64,000 nucleotides of DNA, from positions 3,720,001 to 3,784,000 of the forward strand of contig NZ_CP136708.1 of the NCBI RefSeq assembly GCF_032925565.1. The letters run 5' to 3'. The notes below the pieces were generated by a model. The model saw nothing but the letters and a program-made list of their open reading frames with translations, did no database searches and was not told where the DNA came from. Every line of letters starts with the position of its first letter. Within the stretch, counting starts at the first letter, position 1. The position numbers and the translations under genes were made by a program. This document shows positions 39,650 through 47,717 of the stretch, in pieces. This DNA is from Alteromonas sp. CI.11.F.A3 (GTDB taxonomy: Bacteria > Pseudomonadota > Gammaproteobacteria > Enterobacterales > Alteromonadaceae).

Positions 39650-41719
39650 CTAGTCGTTATTTATTGTGGATAAATGGTCTGCTAAACCGGGTATGGAGTC
39701 AGCACCATGAACGACTTCTATGCTTGAGTTGCTGAAATCATCGCCTATGGGCTCTATTCTGCCTCCCAAACAAGCGCCCAAAAAGGCTTCAGTAACGGCA
39801 AAAAATGAAAGGTTATTTTCCGGCTTATTAAAACCATGTCCTTCATCTGGGTAAAGTACATAAGTGACTGGAATATCCCGCTCTTTCATTGCATCTACAA
39901 TTTGGTCAGATTCTGCTTGTTTCACCCGTGGGTCGTTTGCACCTTGCCCAATAAGCAAGGGTTTAACGATTTTGTCTACATGAGTGATAGGGGAGCGTGA
40001 CTTTAACAGTGCTAGACCTTCTTCAGTGTTAGGATCGCCAATGGCTTGGTAAAATATTTGGCGAAAACTCTCCCAGTAAGGGGGAATAGAATTAAGTAAG
40101 GTCTCTAAGTTGGACGGGCCAACAATGTCTACTCCGCATTTAAAGGCCTCAGGTGTAAATGTCAGGCCGGTCAATGTGGCATAGCCACCATAACTTCCTC
40201 CCATAATAGCCACTTCATCGGTTTTTGTTATACCGCGGGAAACCGCCCAATTTTTTGCATCGATCAAGTCATCATGCATTGCGCCTGCCCACTCCTTATT
40301 CCCAGCATTTAAAAAGTCTTTACCGAACCCTGTTGAGCCGCGAAAGTTAACTTGTAAAACGCTATAACCTCGATTGTTTAGCCATTGGGGCATAGCACCA
40401 AAACCAAATTCATCCCGCGCCCAAGGACCGCCATGGACCAGTAATACCATTGGAGAAGCATGTTCAGCTATACCGTCTTGATTTGGGTCAGAAGCCAAAG
40501 GCAAAGACAAATAGCTCACTAAGTCTAAGTTGTCCCGTGAAGGGATAACCACGCCGTGCATAGTTGATAATGGAAGAGTGTCGATTTCTGGTTGTGTGAT
40601 AAATAAATCGTTTAATGTGCCCTCTATGGTATTAAATACTTTGTAAACGGGTGACTGGTTGCTGTTATCGGTAAATACGGTCCAGAGGGAGTTATCTAAT
40701 GTTTGTGCCAACACTTGGGAAGCGCCACTAAGTTGGCTGTTTAATTGACTGATCTTTGAGGTAAAAGTTTCGTCAATAGCGTACCAGACAGGCCGAACAT
40801 AATTTAACGCATACGCTAGAGGTTGATGATTCCGAGGAGAAAATAACACATTAGACAAATCTACTTTTTCGTCGCTGGCGATAACTTCAACCGTATCTTG
40901 CCCTATTGGGAGATATACAAGAGCTGCGGTATTACGCTCTCGGGTATCGAGCATATATATACCGCGATTTTCATTATCAAAGCCAAGAATTGTGGTGGTT
41001 TGTACATCTGAAAATGGAATACTAAACCACAGGCTCCACTTATTATTCGATTTGCTAAACACTTGATTTGAGCCATCGGCAGCGCTCTTTACCGCAAGGC
41101 GTATCGTTAAGTCATTGTCTAGCTCGTAATACCCATAGCCATCATTCTGCTCAAGTAACGTACGCTTACCTGTTGCCACATTTACGCTATAGATATCATG
41201 CCACTTAGGATCGCGATCGTTCATCCCTACTATAACTATACCCTGATGATGTTCGCTTTGTTTCATTTGGGCGGCTTGTACCCCGTCATAAGGCGTTAAA
41301 TCTGCTATCTCGCCACTATCAATATCAATTCGATAGAGATGCCAGTTTTCATCACCATTTTTGTCTTGAGTGAAAAAAATCTGACGACTGTCTAATGACC
41401 AAAAATGAGTGGGAATGCCGCGCCCTGTATCTTGGGTCATTGGCTTGGCGTTGGCGATATCCCCGAGTTCGGCAACCCAGAGATTCATTACGCCATCGAC
41501 CGGCGCTCTGAAACTCATTTTATTACCATCTGGGCTAATTCTTCCCTGATAGCGACTTGGGTTTCCAAGCAAAACTTGTCGTGGAATTAGTGAAGATGAA
41601 ACTGCTTTGTGTTCAGTTGAGAGTGCATTTGCGCTTTTGGTCTGTAATGTCTGATTTGTACAAGCAACTATCGAAAGTAGGCCGCTAATAATTATTGCGC
41701 CGTGTAATAGCCTTTTCAT
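39650..41719 (-). CDS. S9 family peptidase (prolyl oligopeptidase / acylaminoacyl-peptidase type), lipoprotein
   Basis: A serine peptidase acting on short peptides, predicted to be lipid-anchored: the signal HGAIIISGLLSIVAC places the lipidated Cys near residue 20. The 689-residue protein has an N-terminal beta-propeller region (WAELGDI, DKNGDENWHLYRID repeats) and a C-terminal alpha/beta-hydrolase domain. The triad is visible as Ser509 in GGSYGGYA, Asp596 in GANDPRV and His628 in DEGHGF. About 40 residues follow the domain. Such enzymes are abundant in protein-degrading marine Alteromonadales. Monocistronic, with its own terminator. Confidence 0.88.
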   Translation of the reverse strand: MKRLLHGAIIISGLLSIVACTNQTLQTKSANALSTEHKAVSSSLIPRQVLLGNPSRYQGRISPDGNKMSFRAPVDGVMNLWVAELGDIANAKPMTQDTGRGIPTHFWSLDSRQIFFTQDKNGDENWHLYRIDIDSGEIADLTPYDGVQAAQMKQSEHHQGIVIVGMNDRDPKWHDIYSVNVATGKRTLLEQNDGYGYYELDNDLTIRLAVKSAADGSNQVFSKSNNKWSLWFSIPFSDVQTTTILGFDNENRGIYMLDTRERNTAALVYLPIGQDTVEVIASDEKVDLSNVLFSPRNHQPLAYALNYVRPVWYAIDETFTSKISQLNSQLSGASQVLAQTLDNSLWTVFTDNSNQSPVYKVFNTIEGTLNDLFITQPEIDTLPLSTMHGVVIPSRDNLDLVSYLSLPLASDPNQDGIAEHASPMVLLVHGGPWARDEFGFGAMPQWLNNRGYSVLQVNFRGSTGFGKDFLNAGNKEWAGAMHDDLIDAKNWAVSRGITKTDEVAIMGGSYGGYATLTGLTFTPEAFKCGVDIVGPSNLETLLNSIPPYWESFRQIFYQAIGDPNTEEGLALLKSRSPITHVDKIVKPLLIGQGANDPRVKQAESDQIVDAMKERDIPVTYVLYPDEGHGFNKPENNLSFFAVTEAFLGACLGGRIEPIGDDFSNSSIEVVHGADSIPGLADHLSTINND

Positions 41720-41971
41720 GAAGTTCCCTTAAATTTGGTATTTAGAAGTGGCCCAATACCGCTTACAACACTCTTGGTCCTTGTGTATTTGCATTATAAA
41801 TATAGCTTAAAAATCACCCTACAGAATCAGCTTATTAGTTATCTCTAGCTTGCTTTACAAGTAACTGAAAGAGGTCCTCATTACGAATGATGATTGCCAG
41901 GGCTTTTTCAGGCGCACTAAAGCGAAGTTTTTTTTTGCTTTGATTGATCGCAGAAAGAGAACGCACTAAAA

Positions 41972-41991
41972 TACTGTATAAATAACCAGTA
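41972..41991 (+). promoter_or_regulatory. LexA (SOS) box of umuDC
   Basis: TACTGTATAAATAACCAGTA differs from the E. coli consensus TACTGTATATATATACAGTA mainly at CCAG for ACAG, keeping the CTGT half-site and the 20-bp length. It contains a TATAAA that may be the -10. It ends 14 bp before the umuD ATG, so LexA binding would block the promoter. Confidence 0.88.
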
Positions 41992-42005
41992 CTTTTTAGA
42001 AGTGT

Positions 42006-42419
42006 ATGCTTAAATTTATTCCTATCACAGCGCAAGCGGGCATCGTTGGTTTCGAATCGCCAGCAGCAGAATATACAGAGCTAGGTTTGAGTCTAGACTC
42101 CCTCCTTATCGACAAACCGGCTGCTACCTTCATTGGCTACGCGCAAGGCAAGTCGATGATGGACGATGGCATTCACGATGGCGACCTGCTGATTGTCTCA
42201 AGGGCTGAAGACATTTTAGACATGTGCATTATTGTGGCGACCTTAAACGGCGAGTTCGTGTGTAAGCGTGTAGACAAACGCCACGGCTGCTTACGTTCTT
42301 CATCCCCATTGTACAAACCTTACTTTTTAAAAGAAGGCGACGAGTTTTCAATAGAAGGGGTGGTAACGCGCTCTATTAGGCTTCACAAAAAACTTTCCCA
42401 CCGATTAGGAAGTGAGTAG
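42006..42419 (+). CDS. umuD: Translesion polymerase V accessory subunit UmuD
   Basis: RecA-stimulated self-cleavage turns UmuD into UmuD', the active partner of UmuC. The 137-residue protein has the Ser-Lys dyad of S24 peptidases: Ser50 in GKSMMDDG and Lys87 in EFVCKRV. The segment GFESPAAEY corresponds to the E. coli GFPSPAADY just after the cleavage site, but the residue pair there is Val14-Gly15, not Cys-Gly or Ala-Gly, and the N-terminal arm is about 10 residues shorter. An SOS box precedes it, and TAGTG overlap couples it to umuC. Confidence 0.93.
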   Translation: MLKFIPITAQAGIVGFESPAAEYTELGLSLDSLLIDKPAATFIGYAQGKSMMDDGIHDGDLLIVSRAEDILDMCIIVATLNGEFVCKRVDKRHGCLRSSSPLYKPYFLKEGDEFSIEGVVTRSIRLHKKLSHRLGSE

Positions 42420-43675
42420 TGTTTGCGCTGGTAGATGTCACGTCCATGTATGCATCAGTAGAGAAAATCTACAACCCTAGCCTGCGAAACAAACCTGTAA
42501 TGGTTTTGAGTAATAACGATGGCTGTGTGGTCGCGGCCTGCCCTATCGCCAAAAGATTAGGATTTAAAAAGTTTGTTCCCTACTTTCAGGTAAAAGAGGA
42601 AGCCAAAAAAGCTGGGGTTGTTGTGTGCTCGTCTAACTATGAGTTGTACGCCGACGTGTCTTCAAAAATGTTTTCTGTGATGGCGCAATTCTGTGATGAA
42701 TTGCACGAGTACAGTATTGATGAAGCTTTTATGCGCTTTTCGCCACGCCTAAACGATAGCGAATGGCTGGCCCTAGGGTATGAGATAAGAAAAACCATTT
42801 GGCGGGAGGTAAAGCTTCCCGTGGGTGTTGGGTTTGGTCCTACTCCAACTCTTGCTAAAGCCGCTAATCACGCTGCAAAAAAGCTAGACGGTTTTCGAGG
42901 TTCAGCGGTTATTAATACGCCACAGGAAAAGCAGGCATTATTATCCCGTATGGCAGTAGCAGATGTATGGGGTATTGGTGGGCGCTTGGAAAAACGATTG
43001 ATGGCCATGGGCATTAATAATGCCTACACACTGTCACAACAATCTCCCGCTAAAATGCGTAAGTATTTCTCTATCGTACTGGAGAACACCGTTAGAGAAC
43101 TTCAAGGGGAACTAAGAATGACGTGGGATGAAATAAGACCCGCTAAAAAAGAAATTTATAGCACCCGTAGTTTTGGAAATAGAGTGACCACACAAGATGA
43201 ATTAAGAGCAGCGTTAGCGACCCACGCTGAAATAGCCACTAAAAAACTCCGCGCTCAACATTCCCTTGCTCACAGCGCCACCTTTTTTGCGGCCAATTCT
43301 CCTCATGACGATGGCAAATATGTAAAGCAATCGGCGCTTTCTAACTTTGCTGTGCCTACCAATGATACGCGACATATTATTCACGCAGCATCTGAAGCGC
43401 TCAATAAACTGTTTATTCCAGGCGTGCGGTATTACAAAGTGGGGGTGGGTCTGTTGGACATTTGCGACGAGACACATCGCCAAGACGATTTGTTTACGCC
43501 CAGTACAGACAACTCGGCATTAATGGCAGTGCTTGATAGTACCAATGCTAGGTATGGCAAAAACACGATGCATTTTGGCGCTAGGGGCTTTCAACAAAAT
43601 TTTGCCATGAAAAGAGACTTTTTGACGAAAAGAGCCACTACCCGTTGGGAAGAGATCCCGAAAATTAAATGTTGA
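42419..43675 (+). CDS. umuC: DNA polymerase V catalytic subunit UmuC
   Basis: A Y-family error-prone polymerase for lesion bypass. The 418-residue protein (E. coli 422) begins MFALVDVTSMYASVE with the first catalytic Asp, and YSIDEAFM holds the second acidic pair. SNNDGCVVAACPIAK, the helix-hairpin-helix DVWGIGGRLEKRL, and a little-finger domain follow. GTG start shares one base with the umuD stop. No other SOS gene is nearby. Confidence 0.95.
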   Translation: MFALVDVTSMYASVEKIYNPSLRNKPVMVLSNNDGCVVAACPIAKRLGFKKFVPYFQVKEEAKKAGVVVCSSNYELYADVSSKMFSVMAQFCDELHEYSIDEAFMRFSPRLNDSEWLALGYEIRKTIWREVKLPVGVGFGPTPTLAKAANHAAKKLDGFRGSAVINTPQEKQALLSRMAVADVWGIGGRLEKRLMAMGINNAYTLSQQSPAKMRKYFSIVLENTVRELQGELRMTWDEIRPAKKEIYSTRSFGNRVTTQDELRAALATHAEIATKKLRAQHSLAHSATFFAANSPHDDGKYVKQSALSNFAVPTNDTRHIIHAASEALNKLFIPGVRYYKVGVGLLDICDETHRQDDLFTPSTDNSALMAVLDSTNARYGKNTMHFGARGFQQNFAMKRDFLTKRATTRWEEIPKIKC

Positions 43676-43733
43676 GACGCTGGATAGCTTGCTCTGGCTT
43701 TTACAAAAGTTGCGAGCATTGCATACAAGTAAC

Positions 43734-44162
43734 TTAAGACTTTTGAGCAAAATACGCCATGATTTCAGCCTTGGTCATTTCTTTCGTTTTATTCGAAAAG
43801 CAATAATAGTGTGGGCGTTGATCGCTGAAGTACTGCATATCCATTTCCAGCCCATCTAGTGCTTGAAATATACCGACAGGAATATTGTACTCGCCGGTCT
43901 CATTAAGCCTATAAAAAAGGTGGGAACCACAGTTGCCACAAAAACCGCGAGAAGCCCAGTCTGACGACTGATGAATGCTTACATTATTGCCAGCGGAGGT
44001 TGTGTCTTCAAATTTGACCTGCGTACCGCATTGTAATGCGAACAGCGCCGAGCCGCCCCACTGTCTGCAAGAATCACAATGGCAAACTGTGAATTTAGGA
44101 TTAATATTCTCTGCAACAACGTTAATAGCCCCACACAGGCAACTTCCTTGCGCGCTTAGCAT
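43734..44162 (-). CDS. GFA family (CENP-V/GFA domain) zinc protein
   Basis: A 142-residue protein with the zinc-binding cysteine set of the glutathione-dependent formaldehyde-activating fold: GSCLCGAI, CHCDSCRQWGG and FCGNCGSHLFYR. Most members have no proven formaldehyde role, so only the fold is assigned. It is convergent with umuC, and 64 bp downstream on the same strand is the acetyltransferase. Confidence 0.85.
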   Translation of the reverse strand: MLSAQGSCLCGAINVVAENINPKFTVCHCDSCRQWGGSALFALQCGTQVKFEDTTSAGNNVSIHQSSDWASRGFCGNCGSHLFYRLNETGEYNIPVGIFQALDGLEMDMQYFSDQRPHYYCFSNKTKEMTKAEIMAYFAQKS

Positions 44163-44226
44163 CAGCGTACTTCCTTATTAATAATGACGTAAAATTTAAC
44201 CCAGTGTGCGCATTTTTTATGACACT

Positions 44227-44967
44227 TTATGCAGGCTTTCGCCTAAACATGACATCTCCTTTCACGTGAGATAGGCTTAGCTCTCCCACCACGTCATAGT
44301 TATCGTCGTTAAAAAAGGGCTTATGTTTAGCTACTGTAACAAACACTGCTACCCCTTCACTTTTAGCATCTTCTTCCACCACACTGTCGATAGCACCCAA
44401 TAGTGTATGACCGAGTCCATGGTGCTGATAATCAGGGTGAACGGCAATAAAACTTAGCATATGAAAGTTAACAGCAGGAACTAATGCGCGTACCTTTTCT
44501 TCTTTTTCTAGCATTTGCTTTGTACCAAAAAGGCCAGCGGTAAGTAACATACGCAAACGCCAATGCCAGTAACGCCCAGAACCAAATGCAGCATCTGGCG
44601 CGGTAAGGCAAGCAACCGCGAGTAGTCTCTCGCCATCGAACAACCCAACAATAGGCTGTTCCGCCACCCAAAAAGCGTTCAACTCTTCTCTGATAGCAGA
44701 GCGCAACCGGCTTTCATAACCTTCTTTTTCAGCTTGAAATATGTCGCTAAAAAGTGGGTCGTCTACGTACGCATTAAATAATATAGAAGCAGCAACCTTC
44801 AAATCATCCACGCCGAGGTAAATTGCTTTGATAGACTCAAGGGAAGACACTAGTGGCTCCATTGCTTTATTGACTATAGCGTCATTGGCTATGGGGTCAT
44901 TGACTGTGGGTTGCTCACCCCCTTGCGTATTCATCACTTGGCTGTCGGTTAGGGTGTCATTTGTCAT
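44227..44967 (-). CDS. GNAT family N-acetyltransferase
   Basis: An acetyl-CoA-dependent acyltransferase fold: FIAVHPDYQHHGLGHTLL is the pyrophosphate-binding loop (Q-x-x-G-x-G/A type), followed by VFVTVAKHKPFFNDDNYDVVGE. The substrate is unknown. The ATG at 44967 is preferred over 44982, since GAGGG lies 8 bases before it; 246 residues. The first 45 residues are a low-complexity extension containing a 5-residue repeat encoded by a 15-bp tandem repeat (44869-44913), not part of the enzyme fold. Confidence 0.82.
   Translation of the reverse strand: MTNDTLTDSQVMNTQGGEQPTVNDPIANDAIVNKAMEPLVSSLESIKAIYLGVDDLKVAASILFNAYVDDPLFSDIFQAEKEGYESRLRSAIREELNAFWVAEQPIVGLFDGERLLAVACLTAPDAAFGSGRYWHWRLRMLLTAGLFGTKQMLEKEEKVRALVPAVNFHMLSFIAVHPDYQHHGLGHTLLGAIDSVVEEDAKSEGVAVFVTVAKHKPFFNDDNYDVVGELSLSHVKGDVMFRRKPA
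44869..44913. repeat. Three 15-bp tandem repeats inside the acetyltransferase gene
   Basis: Units ATTGACTATAGCGTC, ATTGGCTATGGGGTC and ATTGACTGTGGGTTG lie head to tail. Read on the minus strand they encode the repeated peptide (P/A)-(T/I)-(V/A)-N-(D/K). The unit length is a multiple of three, so copy changes keep the frame. Confidence 0.75.
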
Positions 44968-45011
44968 GGGTGCTGCCCTCATTAATCTACGAATTTATAG
45001 TCACAGAAAGC

Positions 45012-45038
45012 AAAAAGTGACCAATTAATGGTCACTTT
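45012..45038 (-). terminator. Terminator of the DUF3192 lipoprotein gene
   Basis: AAAGTGACCA (45014-45023) and TGGTCACTTT (45029-45038) are perfect inverted repeats around ATTAA. The minus strand continues TTTTT. It sits 38 bp after the stop codon. Confidence 0.75.
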
Positions 45039-45075
45039 ACGGTAAAAACACCAAGATGTTAAATTAATGTTACCT

Positions 45076-45441
45076 TTAATTCATTAGGTGGTAAGCGCTA
45101 TCACCCCAACCTACTAGGCCACTATCTTTAAATACTATTGGGGTACATTCATCTTTCGTTGTTATGCCATCACCCATGGTTCTTTGAGTACGATAAAACA
45201 ATACGCGATAGGTACCGTCTTGCTTTTCATAAAGCTCGTTGAAATCAGCCACACCCATTTTTCTTAAGACGCTTTCATAGCTCATTCCTTTTTCAAGGTT
45301 CGAGATATGTTTGCGGTTATTGTACTCTCGGTCTTCTACATCAGTACCGTAATGGCTATCACTTCCCCCACCTACAGATACCACGCAACCCGTAAGTAAA
45401 AATGATGATGCTAATGCGAGCGGTAAGATAATCGATTTCAT
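45076..45441 (-). CDS. DUF3192 family lipoprotein
   Basis: A 121-residue predicted lipoprotein: signal LPLALASSFLLTGC with lipobox LTGC (Cys19), a Gly/Ser linker, and a compact domain with NLEKGMSYESVLRKMG, VLFYRTQRTMGDG and TTKDECTPIVF. The fold resembles small SmpA/BamE-like modules, a comparison only. It has a paralogue at 50799-51173 with the same core (VMFYRTQHVRADG, TTQDECTPLLF). The function is unknown. Confidence 0.8.
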   Translation of the reverse strand: MKSIILPLALASSFLLTGCVVSVGGGSDSHYGTDVEDREYNNRKHISNLEKGMSYESVLRKMGVADFNELYEKQDGTYRVLFYRTQRTMGDGITTKDECTPIVFKDSGLVGWGDSAYHLMN

Positions 45442-45686
45442 GTGGTTTCCTCTGATTTTTATCGTTTATAATTTTGTTATATGCAATAGAGTAATCAAGA
45501 ATGAGACCAACTATTTAAAATGCTGATTTTAATAGGTTTATTTTAAATTAGTGGTGGTTGTATTTATAAAGCGTGGTTTATTACCTTAATTAATGGTCAG
45601 TTTGACACAAATTATTGGTTAAAAAACCTAGCGAAATCAATCTGGAATGGATAAGCTGAACGTCTTGTAATTTATTGGTCAACGAA

Positions 45687-45983
45687 ATGTCACTGCAAAA
45701 TAACAATCTGCAGAAATTAATGATTGTATGTCAGCAAATGGTGCAAAAAGGGACTTCGCCTTCTGTTGCACTACTTAGAGCAAAAGCGCCTTTTAAAGCA
45801 TCGGTAACAGAGGCTATTGAGGCTATTAAACATTTCAATGCTGCCAATGGCGCATCTGATCCTGCATCTATTAACGGGAAGGACGTAGAGACAATTGCGT
45901 CGCTTTCAAAGCGGGTTGCAGTGCTTGAACAGCAAATGACGGTGCTACAACAGCGGCTAGAAGCATCTATTAAGCCCTCTTAA
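45687..45983 (+). CDS. Small protein with C-terminal coiled coil, unknown function
   Basis: A 98-residue soluble protein. The N-terminal half (LMIVCQQMVQKGTSPSVALL) looks like a small helical, possibly DNA-binding, module; the C-terminus (SLSKRVAVLEQQMTVLQQRL) is a clear heptad coiled coil. ATG 45687 is chosen; an in-frame TTG lies at 45675. Neither has a good ribosome-binding site. The next 180 bp in the +1 frame are coding-like, so the gene may be longer or broken. I do not recognise the family with certainty. Confidence 0.55.
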   Translation: MSLQNNNLQKLMIVCQQMVQKGTSPSVALLRAKAPFKASVTEAIEAIKHFNAANGASDPASINGKDVETIASLSKRVAVLEQQMTVLQQRLEASIKPS

Positions 45984-46161
45984 TAGACCCTCCTTAAAAG
46001 GGCCTAGTCTCGTATTACAGCAGAACCGCTTAATAGACAATGACGCTGCTCGCATTCAGCGCCAGCTACTTCAGCGCCACCAATATGGGCAACGATTAGA
46101 TGCCGTGTATATTCTAACCGGCATGACACAGGACCTTATTCAGGTCGTAGTGTGGCGATAA
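45961..46161 (+). pseudogene. Coding-like stretch without a start codon (possible frameshifted continuation)
   Basis: An open frame runs from just after a TAG (45958-45960) to TAA (46159-46161), +1 relative to the preceding small gene and overlapping its end by 23 nt. Its translation includes LIDNDAARIQRQLLQRHQ and LDAVYILTGMTQDL, which read like a real helical protein, but no ATG, GTG or TTG opens it early. It could be the tail of a frameshifted gene, a programmed +1 frameshift product (CCC TCT TAA lies at the junction), or chance. Its end overlaps the syd 3' end by 26 nt. Confidence 0.35.
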
Positions 46162-46693
46162 ATGCAGGTAGGCTTGGCGAAATAACTTTTTTAGGTGGCC
46201 TTCCAACTTGCTCTAATACCACTTCTCCAGTGCTATTTAACACACTTAAAACAAAATCATCCTCATCGGTTAAGGCGAAAAAGAGGGTAGGTTCTTGCTT
46301 AAGTCTCTTTTTCATTAACAGGTGCCCAATTAAGTTTTGTTGAAGCCGTTCAAAGTCTTCTTCATTCCAAACTTGCAATAGCTCACAAGACCCATGTTCA
46401 GCTACTACCGGTAGATTATTACTGAAGAATTGAGTAAAGAACTGACAAAAATCTGCGTTGAGCGTAATGTCCAATGCCTCTTCGACATTCTTAAAACTTA
46501 GCGCTGAATGCTGACTATCACTTTGGCGCTTAGGCTCCCACGGTACCAATTCTCCTTCATTTCCCTGCTTTAAGTAGCAAGGTGAGGGCCATTGACTATC
46601 ATAAGGTATGGTCAGCGGGCTACCACTGCCCTCGTAGCGAGAAGTGAATGCACCGATAAGTTGGGTTAATTCATTACTAATTGTTAAGGCCAT
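46136..46693 (-). CDS. syd: SecY-interacting protein Syd
   Basis: A membrane-associated protein that binds SecY and is thought to proofread SecYEG integrity. WPSPCYLKQGNEGELVPWEP, LLQVWNEEDFERLQQNLIGH and the LKQEPTLFFAL segment match Syd closely. The ATG at 46693 gives 185 residues aligned to the E. coli N-terminus (181 aa); a GTG at 46762 would add 23 unlikely residues. It is divergent from queF as in E. coli, where csrB is the other neighbour. Confidence 0.93.
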   Translation of the reverse strand: MALTISNELTQLIGAFTSRYEGSGSPLTIPYDSQWPSPCYLKQGNEGELVPWEPKRQSDSQHSALSFKNVEEALDITLNADFCQFFTQFFSNNLPVVAEHGSCELLQVWNEEDFERLQQNLIGHLLMKKRLKQEPTLFFALTDEDDFVLSVLNSTGEVVLEQVGRPPKKVISPSLPAFIATLRPE

Positions 46694-46792
46694 TATGGGG
46701 TTACACCAATATTTTTGAGGTACACTATAGGTATAAGGTGCCAAGTTCAAGTAAGACGGCACATCTAAAACAGTTAAAATATATAGGTAAAT

Positions 46793-47644
46793 ATGACTTC
46801 GAAGGCAAACGATAAAATTTCTATTTCTGCCCCCAAAGATCTCTCATTGGGAAAGCAGGTTGAATATGAATTTCATTACAACCCCGACCTACTTCAGGGC
46901 GTGCCCCGTAGCTTAAGCCGAGATACGTTATCGTTGGATGCTAACGCCCTGCCCTTTACCGGTATTGATACATGGACTGGGTATGAGCTATCTTGGCTCA
47001 ACAAAAAGGGAAAGCCTAACGTAGCCTTGCTTGAATGTTATGTACCTATCACCTCGGCAAATCTCATAGAGTCGAAATCATTCAAGTTGTATTTAAACAG
47101 CTTTAATCAAACCGCTTTTGAAAGCTCTGAGGATGTGCGCGCCACATTGGCATCAGACCTGTCAAAATGTGCGGGTGAACCCGTAATGGTTAGCTTAACG
47201 CTTCCCAATCAATTCAATACACTAACATTCAAAGAATTTGAAGGTGTACTGCTTGATGAACTAGATATCGCTGTTGAAACTTACGAGCCTGACACATCGC
47301 TCTTAAAAGTAACGAGCGATAAAAAAGCCGAAACCTTGGTTTCTCATTTGCTGAAATCGAATTGCCTTATTACCAGTCAGCCTGACTGGGCAAGTGTGCA
47401 AATTCGTTATGAAGGGAAAGGCTTAGATCATGAAGGGCTACTGAAATATTTGATTAGCTTCAGACAACACAATGAATTTCATGAACAGTGTGTAGAGCGT
47501 ATTTATTGTGACATTATGCAACACTGCCAACCTGAGAAGTTGACAGTATGCGCGCGTTACACAAGGCGAGGAGGGCTCGACATTAATCCTTTCCGTTCAA
47601 ATTTTGAAACACCCTATGCAAATAAAAGGCAAGCTCGCCAGTAA
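46793..47644 (+). CDS. queF: NADPH-dependent 7-cyano-7-deazaguanine reductase
   Basis: Reduces the nitrile preQ0 to the amine preQ1 for queuosine in tRNA wobble positions. The 283-residue long-form (YqcD-type) protein has the catalytic Cys191 and Asp198 in KSNCLITSQPDW (E. coli Cys190, Asp197), and the FRQHNEFHEQCVE segment with the His-Glu substrate ligands. No preQ1 riboswitch was recognised upstream. Confidence 0.96.
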   Translation: MTSKANDKISISAPKDLSLGKQVEYEFHYNPDLLQGVPRSLSRDTLSLDANALPFTGIDTWTGYELSWLNKKGKPNVALLECYVPITSANLIESKSFKLYLNSFNQTAFESSEDVRATLASDLSKCAGEPVMVSLTLPNQFNTLTFKEFEGVLLDELDIAVETYEPDTSLLKVTSDKKAETLVSHLLKSNCLITSQPDWASVQIRYEGKGLDHEGLLKYLISFRQHNEFHEQCVERIYCDIMQHCQPEKLTVCARYTRRGGLDINPFRSNFETPYANKRQARQ

Positions 47645-47717
47645 TTTAGCGCACAGATTTAATAAAAATCACTAAATGTGCAGGATGACTTCACCTAAGG
47701 TTGAGTAAACAACGATT

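Noticed and set aside
41835..42035. 66-codon minus-strand frame overlapping the umuD start and SOS box
   Set aside because: It would start inside umuD and run through the LexA box; no ribosome-binding site or recognisable family. Its C-terminal part reads somewhat like protein, so a decayed gene end cannot be excluded, but I cannot support it.
45014..45038. Perfect palindrome AAAGTGACCA...TGGTCACTTT considered as an operator
   Set aside because: It lies just after the DUF3192 stop and is followed by a U-run on that strand; a terminator is the simpler reading. Similar TGGTCAGTTT sequences at 31327 and 45594 are not palindromic and look coincidental.
46694..46792. preQ1 riboswitch upstream of queF
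   Set aside because: The syd-queF gap shows no recognisable preQ1 aptamer pattern.
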